Positions 16,308 through 24,199 of a stretch of 64,000 nucleotides of DNA are shown here, in pieces. Under the pieces are notes generated by a model. That model worked only from the letters and a program-made list of their open reading frames with translations. It had not been told where the DNA came from and searched no databases. Source of the DNA: an uncultured Microbacteriaceae bacterium (GTDB taxonomy: Bacteria > Actinomycetota > Actinomycetes > Actinomycetales > Microbacteriaceae); contig CALMSL010000192.1 of NCBI GenBank assembly GCA_937872445.1, positions 17,334 through 81,333 of the forward strand, read 5' to 3'. The stretch's first letter is position 1; each line of letters opens with the position of its first letter. The translations under genes and the position numbers were made by a program.

Positions 16308-18260
16308 TTACTTCAGCCGGACATTCACTTTGGAACCCTTGTCCGCTTTGGTTCCTGCTCCTGGAGTTATGTCCTGCACAATCGCATCGTTGGGAATGCT
16401 CGCCAAGAGTTGACTCTTCGGGTCGCGAAAGACGATTTGGAATCCCGCGGTCTCGAGAACCGGTTTCGCATCGGCCCACGTCATCCCGACCACATCCGGC
16501 ACCGTCACCTGCTCGATCCCGTCGGAAACGATGAGTTCCAGGGTTGTGCCCGTTGTTGCGACGGTACCGTCGGGAAGCGGCCGATAGCCGATCACGGCGT
16601 CCTTCGGCACATCATCGCTCCAGTCGTGGAGCCCCTCGCTCGTGGACCCCACCAGCCCCTTGTCGCTGAGCGCCTTTTTCGCATTATCGACCGTCATGCC
16701 CTTGATGTCGGGGATGGCGCCGAGCGACACCACGAGCGTCACCGGCTGCCCTTCCCAGTATTGCTGGACGGTGGAGAGGTCGAGCGTCTTGCCGTCCTTG
16801 TCCAGCCCGAAGGCGGAAATCACGGTGTTGACCGCGACGGTGGAGTTGAACTGGTATTGCGATTCCTTCACATCGAAGGACGTGCCGAGAGCGGCGCGGG
16901 CGGCGGTCTCCGTTTCGCCGACCAGGCTCGGCAGGGTGAGCAACTTCGGCCCCTGAGAGATGATGAGTTTGACCGTGCCGCCGTGCGAAACCGACTGACC
17001 CAGGCCCGGGTCGGTTCCCATCACCAGCCCCTCCTTGATGGTGACGCTGAACGCCGCCTTGTGGTCGGGGGAGACGACAAGGTCGGCTTTTTCGAGGAGT
17101 GCAGTCGCCGCCGCGACATCCTTGCCGGATACGTCGGGGATGACGACTTTGGAACCCGGCCCCGAACCGAAATACCATCCGGTCGCGCCGGCCAGCGCGG
17201 CGAGCATGATCACGAGGGAGAAGAGCCACCACCCTCGGGACCGGCGCCGGTCGGCGATCGCGGCGAGGGCCGTCGTGCTGTCGAATGCCGCTGCCGTCGT
17301 GCGCGGTCGGGCACGCGTGCCCAGCACTTGCGTTTCTGCGTCAGAGGCGGCCGGCATCACGGGCGGCATGACGACCGTTTTGGCCGCAGTGGTTGCGGCG
17401 GCCGGCCCGGGACCGTCCTGCAGGATTCGCCGGGTTTCGTGAAGCTGTTCCAGCATCGCTCGGGCATCGCGCGGCCGTTGCTCGGGATCCCGCGCCGTCG
17501 CCCACAGCACGAGCTCGTCAAGCTCGACGGGGACACGCGAATTCTTGCTGCTGGGAGTCGGAACGGTGTCGTTCGCGTGCTGCTGCGCGATCTGGAACGG
17601 CTGCTCGCCCTTGAACGGTTGCTCGCCGGCGAGCATTTCGTACAGCATGATGCCGACCGCGTAGATGTCGCTTCGAGCGTCGGCGATGCCCCGAGTGACA
17701 AGTTCGGGGGAGAGGTAGGCGATGGTGCCCAGCAGCGCGTTGCCCGTCGCGGTCTGCGCGGTCGCGGCCCGCGCGAGGCCGAAGTCGCTGATCTTGATGC
17801 GCCCATCGTCGGCGAGGAGCACGTTCTCCGGTTTGAGGTCGCGGTGCACGATGCCGTTGCGATGCGCAGCGGCGAGCCCGGAGAGCACGGCCTCCATGAT
17901 GTCGAGCGCCTGATCGGTCGTGAGCACCGGGTGCTCTTCCAGCAATTCGCGCAGGGTGATGCCGGGCAGGTATTCCATGACGAGGTAGGCGGTATCCGCA
18001 TCCTGGCCCTGGTCGTACACATTGACGACGTTGGGATGGGCGAGCCGGGCAGCCGAACGCGCCTCCTGGATGAACCGTGCCTTGTATTGGGCATCGTCGG
18101 CGAGGTGGCCGTGCATGACCTTGATCGCGACCCGGCGCTCAAGGCGAAGGTCGGTCGCAAGGTAGACGGTGGCCATGCCCCCTCTCGCGATGCGCGAGCG
18201 CACCTGATATCGGCCGTCGACGAGGCGGCCGATCATGGGATCAGGGGTGGCAGAGCTCAC
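16308..18260 (-). CDS. pknL: Ser/Thr protein kinase with four PASTA domains (PknL type)
   Basis: 650 residues, GTG start. The kinase domain (about 12-275) is complete: Gly loop IARGGMATVYLA, VAIKVM Lys, HRDLKPENVLL (about 137-147), DFGLARA, and LSPEL in place of APE. A linker leads to one membrane segment (about 343-363, WWLFSLVIMLAALAGATGWY). Four extracellular PASTA repeats follow, recognised at VIPDVSGKDV, LPSLVGETET, IPDIKGMTVD and VPDVVGMTWA. PASTA kinases sense cell-wall fragments or lipid II. Placement between aroG and an Rv2175c-like gene matches pknL of M. tuberculosis, and the C. glutamicum PknL also has PASTA domains. Likely substrates in this window are the Rv2175c-like protein and GarA; that is inference. 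Confidence 0.92.
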   Translation of the reverse strand: MSSATPDPMIGRLVDGRYQVRSRIARGGMATVYLATDLRLERRVAIKVMHGHLADDAQYKARFIQEARSAARLAHPNVVNVYDQGQDADTAYLVMEYLPGITLRELLEEHPVLTTDQALDIMEAVLSGLAAAHRNGIVHRDLKPENVLLADDGRIKISDFGLARAATAQTATGNALLGTIAYLSPELVTRGIADARSDIYAVGIMLYEMLAGEQPFKGEQPFQIAQQHANDTVPTPSSKNSRVPVELDELVLWATARDPEQRPRDARAMLEQLHETRRILQDGPGPAAATTAAKTVVMPPVMPAASDAETQVLGTRARPRTTAAAFDSTTALAAIADRRRSRGWWLFSLVIMLAALAGATGWYFGSGPGSKVVIPDVSGKDVAAATALLEKADLVVSPDHKAAFSVTIKEGLVMGTDPGLGQSVSHGGTVKLIISQGPKLLTLPSLVGETETAARAALGTSFDVKESQYQFNSTVAVNTVISAFGLDKDGKTLDLSTVQQYWEGQPVTLVVSLGAIPDIKGMTVDNAKKALSDKGLVGSTSEGLHDWSDDVPKDAVIGYRPLPDGTVATTGTTLELIVSDGIEQVTVPDVVGMTWADAKPVLETAGFQIVFRDPKSQLLASIPNDAIVQDITPGAGTKADKGSKVNVRLK

Positions 18261-18330
18261 CGCAGAAGTCTAAAGACGTTGCCCCCGATATAGCCGTAAA
18301 AACACCGGGTACGGCGGCATTGGGTACCGC

Positions 18331-19734
18331 TTAGCCCAACTGCGCCAGCCAGGCCCGGGCCGAGGCCTCCCATTTCGCGTACGCGTCCGGATAGGCCGAA
18401 ATCTGCACGGCCTGGGCCGCCTGCGTGACCGTCATGGATTGCCATCCGGAAATGTCCAGGAGGCCCCTCGTGTAGCCCTTGTTCGGGTTGCTCGGGCCGC
18501 CGAAAAACAGCCTGCTCGCGTACACCGGATCGGTGACCTGCGCCGGGGTGCCCCAGCCGGTGCTCGGCCGCTGCTGGAAGAGTCCGAGCGAGTCGAGATC
18601 ACCGTAGTTCAGGTTGCGCAGGCTTGATTCCTGCATCGCCGCTGCGAGGGCGATGACGAGCCCATAGTCGCTCACTCCGAGCGTCCTGCCGACCGAAATG
18701 ATGGTTCGGGCGTTCGTCTCCATTTCCGCGGTGAGCGGTGTCGTGCTCGCGCCGACGGATGCCGTGGAGGAACCGGCCGTCGGGATGACGAGGGTGCGCC
18801 CGGCGTAGATCAGGCTGGAGTAGGACAATCCGTTCGCGCTGAGAATCGACTGGATGCTCACGCCGAACCGTGCCGCGATGCCCGTGATGGTGTCACCGGA
18901 CTTGATGAGGTAACTCGTCGTGGTGGGCGCGGGTGGCGCCGGCGTGACGCTGACCACGGGCTCCAGTTCAACGACGGGGGGCGGTGTCGGAGCCGGTGGC
19001 GTTGAGACCGGTGGTGTTGGGGCGGGCGGGGCGGAGACGGGTGGGGCTGGCGTGGCCGGAACCGACGCCGCGACGCCGGGAATCACGATCTTCTGACCGG
19101 GGTAAATGATTGTTGACCAGCCGAGCGAATTTGCGGTGAGGACCGACTGGGTGGACACACCGTAGCGCGCAGCGACACCGCTGATCGTGTCGCCTCTCGT
19201 GATCGTGTACATCGTCGCGGCGCCCTGCTGCCCAGCCGACGTGCTCGGCGCCGGTGCCGAAGGCGGCGTCGGCGAAGCAGTCGTGGTGAGGCGGAGAATC
19301 TGGCCGGGGAAGATGAGAGATTTCCAGCCGAGCCCATTGAGCGTCAGGACAGCGGCTGTGGCCAGCCCGAATCGAGCGGCAATTCCGCTGACGGTATCGC
19401 CGCTGACAACGCGGTAGGTTGCCGGGGTTGTCGAGGCGATGGTGGTGGTGCCGTGAACCATGGTTTCTGCCGAGGCCGCGCGCTGGCTGGCGGCAGCATT
19501 CATGGCATCAATGACCGCTTTGCGCAATTGGGCATTGGAGTCCTTGGGCTTGTCCGCGCCCGTCGCATTCGCCTGCGGGAGCGGGCCGGTGAGGTTGAGG
19601 CTCATGGCCATCGAACCGGCAAGCAGTATCGGCAAGGTGTGGTACGCGCTGCGCGCGAGCTTGCCGGTGGTTTTCGGTGCGCGGTGACGTGCACCGCCGA
19701 ACGCGTCACGAGTGCGCGCGAAATTGTCCGTCAT
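18331..19734 (-). CDS. Secreted LysM protein with C-terminal lysozyme-like domain
   Basis: 467 residues. A hydrophobic segment near residues 30-50 (YHTLPILLAGSMAMSLNLTG) is a signal or anchor. Three LysM repeats follow (YRVVSGDTVSGIAARFGL, YTITRGDTISGVAARYGV, YLIKSGDTITGIAARFGV), with a Pro/Thr-rich linker before the third. The last 130 residues contain AAAMQESSLRNLNYGDLDS and LGLFQQRPSTGWGTP. This is the lytic-transglycosylase-like domain common in actinobacterial wall hydrolases, with a candidate catalytic Glu in QES. LysM binds peptidoglycan GlcNAc, so the protein probably cuts or remodels the wall. It lies between the kinase and the Rv2175c-like gene. Confidence 0.87.
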   Translation of the reverse strand: MTDNFARTRDAFGGARHRAPKTTGKLARSAYHTLPILLAGSMAMSLNLTGPLPQANATGADKPKDSNAQLRKAVIDAMNAAASQRAASAETMVHGTTTIASTTPATYRVVSGDTVSGIAARFGLATAAVLTLNGLGWKSLIFPGQILRLTTTASPTPPSAPAPSTSAGQQGAATMYTITRGDTISGVAARYGVSTQSVLTANSLGWSTIIYPGQKIVIPGVAASVPATPAPPVSAPPAPTPPVSTPPAPTPPPVVELEPVVSVTPAPPAPTTTSYLIKSGDTITGIAARFGVSIQSILSANGLSYSSLIYAGRTLVIPTAGSSTASVGASTTPLTAEMETNARTIISVGRTLGVSDYGLVIALAAAMQESSLRNLNYGDLDSLGLFQQRPSTGWGTPAQVTDPVYASRLFFGGPSNPNKGYTRGLLDISGWQSMTVTQAAQAVQISAYPDAYAKWEASARAWLAQLG

Positions 19735-19875
19735 CTGATTCCCCAGTCTGCCCAGATAAAAATGACACAGTTATATACGCCTGTCAATCAGTGTGACGAA
19801 AGTGATTAGTGTAAATTTGGTCGAAATCCATCGTGTCGTGGTCTCCTCGACGCGCAGTTCTGGCAGTCTTTAAGG
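19735..19875. promoter_or_regulatory. A+T-rich divergent promoter region (LysM gene / Rv2175c-like gene)
   Basis: 141 bases, much richer in A+T than the surroundings. On the minus strand a TTGACA hexamer (19782-19787) faces the LysM gene. TTTATC at 19755-19760 is a weak -10 candidate at slightly long spacing. No clear -10/-35 pair is visible for the plus-strand gene, whose GTG at 19876 follows an AAGGG. Confidence 0.35.
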
Positions 19876-20235
19876 GTGGAATCCACCCCTGCACTGCCCG
19901 AGAGCGCCGAAATTCGATGGCTCACCGTCCCCGAGCTGGTCGAGATACTGGGCATCGGCGTCAGCAAGGTGCGCCGGCTTATTGAAGATCGGGCCCTTCT
20001 GGCTACCCGCGTGGACGGCGTGTGGCGCGTTCCGGAACTGTTTATCCGGGACGGGGAGCCTCTGCCCGAGCTGCGGGGCACACTCATCGTTCTTGCCGAC
20101 AGCGGATACTCCGACGAGGAGGCCATGCACTGGATCCTGAATCGTGAGGAGAGCCTCGGCACGAGCCCCATTGAGGCCCTTCGATCCGGCCGGAAGGCGG
20201 AAGTGCGCAGGATCGCTCAAGCGCTGGGATTCTGA
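19876..20235 (+). CDS. Rv2175c-family DNA-binding protein
   Basis: 119 residues, GTG start. The N-terminal winged-helix/HTH (about 12-55: LTVPELVEILGIGVSKVRRL, VWRVPELF) and the C-terminal small domain of the Rv2175c family (about 65-119) fill the protein. M. tuberculosis Rv2175c binds DNA and is phosphorylated by PknL, which reduces binding. Here the partner kinase is two genes away on the opposite strand, separated by the LysM gene. The Thr that is phosphorylated in the mycobacterial protein lies in its N-terminus; this protein has a few N-terminal Ser/Thr (ESTPALPES) but I cannot align them. The regulon is unknown. Confidence 0.82.
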   Translation: MESTPALPESAEIRWLTVPELVEILGIGVSKVRRLIEDRALLATRVDGVWRVPELFIRDGEPLPELRGTLIVLADSGYSDEEAMHWILNREESLGTSPIEALRSGRKAEVRRIAQALGF

Positions 20236-20241
20236 ACTCCG

Positions 20242-21360
20242 CTAGGCCGTGCGCGTGATCGCCGAGTCCGCGAGTCCCAGCAGTGCGCTGCGGGCGCTCG
20301 GGGTGATGGAGGCGTCGCTCAGCGCGCTCTTCGCGAGTTCGACATTGCGCTGAATAATTCGTTCGACATCCGTGACGGCACCGCTGTCGCGAATCGTGTC
20401 CTGCAGCGCACGAACCTGCAGTTCGGACAGCTCACGGTCTCCCAGGAGTTCATCGAACAGCCGCCCCGCATTCGGGGGAAGCGCCGCGCGCGCGAGGGCC
20501 ACCAGGACGGTGCGTTTGCCCTCGCGCAAGTCGTCTCCCGCGGGTTTGCCCGTGACCGACGGGTCGCCAAACACCCCGAGAAGATCGTCGCGGAGTTGAT
20601 ACGCGATGCCCAGCGGCAGGCCGAACTCCCTGAGAGCCGCGAGGTGTTCGGTGCTGCCGCCGCCGAGGGCGGCGCCGATCGTGAGCGGTGCCTCGACGCT
20701 GTACTTGGCCGACTTGTAGACGATCACCCGGTGGGCGCGGGAGAGCTGTTCGGATTCCGGGTAGCTTTTCCAGGCCTGTTCGTTCAGCACGTCGAGGTAC
20801 TGCCCGAGCATCACTTCGCTGCGCATCCTGTGGTGTTCGGACCGTGCGATTGCGCGTGCCGACGACGAGGCGGTCAGGGCCAGCGCCTCATCGAACGCTT
20901 CATCGCTCCAGGCGAGGAGCAGGTCGCCGAGCAGGATCGCGGCGGAGCGCCCGAACGCCGCAGAGGAGCCCGCCCAGCCTCCCGCCGTGTGGATGGATTC
21001 GAATCTCCGGTGGATGGACTCGCTGCCGCGACGCGTGTCCGAATTGTCGATGATGTCGTCGTGCACGAGAGCGGCCGCATGAAACAGCTCGAGAGCAACC
21101 GAGGCGCGAACGATTGCGGAGAGTCCGCGTTCGTCCGGATCCGGGATGAGGTCGAATTCCGTGGCGGGCACGTGTGTGGACTGCCAGCCCCAATAACAAA
21201 ACAGTGCCCTGAATCGTTTTCCGCCCTTGAGAAGCGCACGCGAGTATTCGGCAAAGGGGGCGAGTTCCTCGGCGATATCGCTGAGCTGTGGTTCGTGGTC
21301 GTCGAGGAAGCGATCGATGTCGTCCTGGACCAGATCAACTAACCGCGTACTCTCAGCCAC
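20242..21360 (-). CDS. Polyprenyl (isoprenyl) diphosphate synthase
   Basis: 372 residues, GTG start. Both aspartate-rich motifs of trans-isoprenyl synthases are intact: LVHDDIIDNSDTRRG (about residues 96-110) and YQLRDDLLGVFGD (about 248-260). These bind the Mg-diphosphate of the allylic and isopentenyl substrates. It is related to the IdsA group, and M. tuberculosis idsA2 also lies beside Rv2175c. The product (geranylgeranyl or longer, for quinone or carotenoid chains) cannot be settled from sequence alone. It converges on the Rv2175c-like gene with only six bases between stops. Confidence 0.92.
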   Translation of the reverse strand: MAESTRLVDLVQDDIDRFLDDHEPQLSDIAEELAPFAEYSRALLKGGKRFRALFCYWGWQSTHVPATEFDLIPDPDERGLSAIVRASVALELFHAAALVHDDIIDNSDTRRGSESIHRRFESIHTAGGWAGSSAAFGRSAAILLGDLLLAWSDEAFDEALALTASSSARAIARSEHHRMRSEVMLGQYLDVLNEQAWKSYPESEQLSRAHRVIVYKSAKYSVEAPLTIGAALGGGSTEHLAALREFGLPLGIAYQLRDDLLGVFGDPSVTGKPAGDDLREGKRTVLVALARAALPPNAGRLFDELLGDRELSELQVRALQDTIRDSGAVTDVERIIQRNVELAKSALSDASITPSARSALLGLADSAITRTA

Positions 21361-21437
21361 GCTGATAGCCTAGCCAGCCTCGTGAGCATACAATGGTGGA
21401 CAAGACAGCGTCGAACTCGCAACAGAGGGGAGTGACC

Positions 21438-21806
21438 ATGCCGCTATCCGAGCATGAACAGCGCCTCCTCGACGAGATGGAGCGAAGCCTCTACCGAAAC
21501 GACGCGGACTTCGTCGCGACCGTCGGCAGTCAGGGTTCGCGACCGAACTACCGCATGATCGTCATCGGCGCGCTCCTGGGCGTTCTCGGAATCGCCGGCA
21601 TCGTCGCGGGCGTCATCACCCATCTCGTGATCATCGGAGTCCTGGGGTTCCTCATTATGTTTGGCGGTGTTCTCCTCGCCCTACGCCGTTCGGCCGCGCC
21701 GGAGGAGCAATCGCAGCACAGCGGAAAGACGTTCGCGAAGCACGCCAGTTTCATGGATCGCATGAACGATCGGTGGGACAAGCGCCAGGACGAGCGGGGT
21801 AGCTAA
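21438..21806 (+). CDS. DUF3040 membrane protein
   Basis: 122 residues from the ATG at 21438, preceded by an AGAGGGGAG ribosome site; an upstream in-frame ATG at 21393 has none. It opens PLSEHEQRLLDEMERSLYRN, which is the DUF3040 signature in actinobacteria. Two adjacent membrane helices follow (about 42-60 and 62-80). The tail is charged (FMDRMNDRWDKRQDERGS). The function is unknown. The gene very often sits just upstream of mraZ in Micrococcales, and here it is separated from the dcw operon by a strong terminator. Confidence 0.88.
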   Translation: MPLSEHEQRLLDEMERSLYRNDADFVATVGSQGSRPNYRMIVIGALLGVLGIAGIVAGVITHLVIIGVLGFLIMFGGVLLALRRSAAPEEQSQHSGKTFAKHASFMDRMNDRWDKRQDERGS

Positions 21807-21832
21807 GCGACCTTCGCTGGACTGCGGCACCG

Positions 21833-21860
21833 GGCTGACCTCACGGTCAGCCTTTTTTTT
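21833..21860 (+). terminator. Rho-independent terminator after the DUF3040 gene
   Basis: GGCTGACC (21833-21840) and GGTCAGCC (21845-21852) form a perfect 8-bp stem with a TCAC loop, followed directly by eight T (21853-21860). This is the clearest terminator in the window and isolates the dcw operon from upstream transcription. Confidence 0.93.
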
Positions 21861-21986
21861 GTGCCCGAATCCGGCGCGATATTGCCGAATGTGGGAAAAA
21901 TCCCTCCACTATCGAATGCTTCAAATTGCCAATAGAATCAAGGCCTCCTAGTCTCGCAAATCAAAAAAGAGGTCGAATTTGATTGT

Positions 21987-22016
21987 TTTGTGGATGTAAG
22001 TGGAGTAAAGTGGAGG
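21987..22016 (+). promoter_or_regulatory. Three MraZ-type direct repeats
   Basis: Three 10-base units with a common GTGGA core: TTTGTGGATG (21987), TAAGTGGAGT (21997) and AAAGTGGAGG (22007). The spacing is exactly one helical turn, as in known MraZ operators, and the AAAGTGG core resembles corynebacterial MraZ boxes. The array ends 41 bases before mraZ, so autoregulation of the dcw operon is the simplest reading. Confidence 0.75.
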
Positions 22017-22057
22017 TCACCTGAATCCGGGCCGGAGTACGAGGGGGTGGACCGCGG

Positions 22058-22489
22058 ATGTTCCTTGGTACCTACACCCCCAAGCTCGACGACAAAGGCC
22101 GCATCATCCTCCCGGCAAAGTTCTGGGACGAGCTCGAAGCCGGCGTCGTCGTCACGCGCGGTCAGGAGCGGTGCCTGTTCGTGTACAGCACGCGCGAGTT
22201 CGAGGTGCAGCTGGAGAGGCTTCGTGAGGCTCCCGTCACGAAAAAGCAGGCTCGCGACTACTTCCGGATGTTCCTGTCCGGCGCCCACTCCGAGGTGCCG
22301 GACAAACAACACCGCATCACGGTTCCCCAGCTGCTGAGGACCTACGCGGGACTCGACCGCGAACTCACCGTCATCGGTGCGGGCAACCGGGCCGAAATTT
22401 GGGACACCGAAGCCTGGAACGAGTACTACGCCGAACAGGAATCCGGATACGCCGAGATCTCGGAGGAGGTGATCCCGGGCATCTTCTAG
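22058..22489 (+). CDS. mraZ: Transcriptional regulator MraZ
   Basis: 143 residues, the usual length. It is made of two SpoVT/AbrB-like swapped-hairpin halves: [20 protein letters not shown] at the N-terminus, and [20 protein letters not shown] near residues 80-100. The DxKGR motif is kept in the first half and degenerate (DKQHR) in the second. MraZ forms a ring that binds direct repeats and controls the division/wall cluster. Its own boxes are immediately upstream. It is the first gene of the dcw operon. Confidence 0.96.
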   Translation: MFLGTYTPKLDDKGRIILPAKFWDELEAGVVVTRGQERCLFVYSTREFEVQLERLREAPVTKKQARDYFRMFLSGAHSEVPDKQHRITVPQLLRTYAGLDRELTVIGAGNRAEIWDTEAWNEYYAEQESGYAEISEEVIPGIF

Positions 22490-22594
22490 CGCCTTGCTCC
22501 TGACTCCCAGCCGGATTCGTTCCTGACACCCTTCCCCAGTGCCAGGCCCGATGCGGAGGGGAATCAGGGGTCAGGGGCTCGTCTCCCGAAAGAT

Positions 22595-23593
22595 ATGGCA
22601 CGACCCGACAAATCCCGCACACCCTCCCGAGGAATCCGACCGGACCCCGAGCGCATCCACGAACCCGTTCTGCTGGAGCGAACACTTGAGCTTCTTGGCC
22701 CTGCGCTCGGAAACGACGGAGCCGTGCTCGTTGATGCGACGCTGGGCATGGCCGGCCACGCAGCAGCATTCCTGGAGCGATTCCCCCGCCTGATTCTCGT
22801 CGGCATCGACCGGGATCAGGATGCCCTCGCGATCGCCCGCGAGAGGCTGGCCCCATACGCAGACCGCGCGCATCTGGTCCACGCGGTGTACGACGAGATT
22901 GCGGCGGTGCTCGGCGAGCTGGGCATTCGACACGTCGCGGGCATCCTGTTCGACCTCGGGGTATCCTCGCTCCAGCTGGATCAGGCCGAACGTGGATTCG
23001 CGTACTCGAAGGACGCGCCGCTGGATATGCGCATGGACGCCGGATCCGAGCTCACCGCCGAGCGTATCCTCGCCGAATACAGCGAAGCGGAACTACGCCG
23101 GATCTTCTACCAGTATGGGGAAGAGAAGCTTGCGCCGCGCTATGCGAAGCGTATCGTCGACGCGCGGGCCACCACGCGGCTGCAGACTTCGGTGCAGCTT
23201 GTCTCCCTGGTGGAGGCGGCGACTCCCGCAGCGCTGCGCAGGGCCGGCCACCCGGCTAAGCGCGTTTTTCAGGCGCTGAGGATCGAAGTCAACCAGGAAC
23301 TCGCCGTGCTCGAGAGGGCTATTCCTGCCGCCATCGCCGCCCTCGGTGTAGGCGGTCGGATCGTGGTGCTCTCGTACCAGTCGCTCGAAGACCGCATCGT
23401 CAAACACGCATTCGCCGCCGGATCCACCTCGAGCGCTCCGGCCGGACTCCCCGTCGAATTGCCGGAACACCGACCGGAACTGAAACTCCTCGTGCGCGGT
23501 GCCGAGCTCGCGAGCGAACCTGAAATCGACGCGAATCCTCGGTCAGCGCCCGTGCGGTTGAGGGCGGCAGAACGAATCAGGAGGGCCGCATGA
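22595..23593 (+). CDS. rsmH: 16S rRNA m4C1402 methyltransferase RsmH
   Basis: 332 residues. MraW/RsmH motifs are clear: [13 protein letters not shown] near residues 21-33, the SAM-binding [20 protein letters not shown] (about 44-63), [20 protein letters not shown], and [12 protein letters not shown] in the second half. It N4-methylates C1402 in the ribosomal P site. It is the second dcw gene, 105 bases after mraZ. The stop overlaps the next start as ATGA at 23590-23593. Confidence 0.96.
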   Translation: MARPDKSRTPSRGIRPDPERIHEPVLLERTLELLGPALGNDGAVLVDATLGMAGHAAAFLERFPRLILVGIDRDQDALAIARERLAPYADRAHLVHAVYDEIAAVLGELGIRHVAGILFDLGVSSLQLDQAERGFAYSKDAPLDMRMDAGSELTAERILAEYSEAELRRIFYQYGEEKLAPRYAKRIVDARATTRLQTSVQLVSLVEAATPAALRRAGHPAKRVFQALRIEVNQELAVLERAIPAAIAALGVGGRIVVLSYQSLEDRIVKHAFAAGSTSSAPAGLPVELPEHRPELKLLVRGAELASEPEIDANPRSAPVRLRAAERIRRAA

Positions 23594-24174
23594 GTGCTTT
23601 GCCCGTTGAGGCGCCACGGCGGCACCCCGCCCAGCCGGCACCCCGGCGCCACCTCGACGTCGTGTCCACGCGAGTCCAGAAGAGGGCACGTCCGAAAGCC
23701 GTCTACGCTCTTGTGACGGTTGCCGGGCTGTTCGCCATTCTGATCGCACAACTCCTGGTGAGCATCATGGTGTCGGATGGCGCATACCAGATCTCAGCGC
23801 TTCAGCAGCAGCAGAAGGAACTGTCCCGCGATCAACAGACGCTCACCGAACAATTGCAGGTGCTCGAGTCCCCCCAGCACCTTGCGGCGAATGCCCAGGC
23901 ATTGGGGATGGTGACGAACTCCAGCACCGCATATCTTCGGCTTTCCGATGGAACGGTGATCGGGCAGCCTGTCGCTGCGACCGCGAGCAACGGTATCCGT
24001 ACCGGTACGGACGGCGGACCGCTCATCCCCAACCAGTTGCTGGCGGGCGTTGGCCTCACTCCGGCGAGCGCCGTCCAGACCGCTCCTGCCACCGCGGGCG
24101 CGCCTGCGGCAAACGCAAGTTCCGCGTCAGTAGCCTCAATCGATGCGGGGATTCCGTCCCCCATAACCAGGTAG
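23590..24174 (+). CDS. ftsL: FtsL-like divisome protein
   Basis: 194 residues. A basic, proline-rich cytoplasmic N-terminus leads to one membrane segment (about residues 37-58, [20 protein letters not shown]). A coiled-coil stretch follows ([20 protein letters not shown], about 67-95). The rest is a low-complexity Ala/Thr/Ser-rich periplasmic tail. FtsL has little sequence conservation, so the call rests on topology and its place between rsmH and ftsI. It would join FtsQ and FtsB in activating FtsWI. The tail is longer than in proteobacterial FtsL. Confidence 0.8.
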   Translation: MSALPVEAPRRHPAQPAPRRHLDVVSTRVQKRARPKAVYALVTVAGLFAILIAQLLVSIMVSDGAYQISALQQQQKELSRDQQTLTEQLQVLESPQHLAANAQALGMVTNSSTAYLRLSDGTVIGQPVAATASNGIRTGTDGGPLIPNQLLAGVGLTPASAVQTAPATAGAPAANASSASVASIDAGIPSPITR

Positions 24175-24199
24175 TCGCCTACGCCGAAAGTTTGACACC

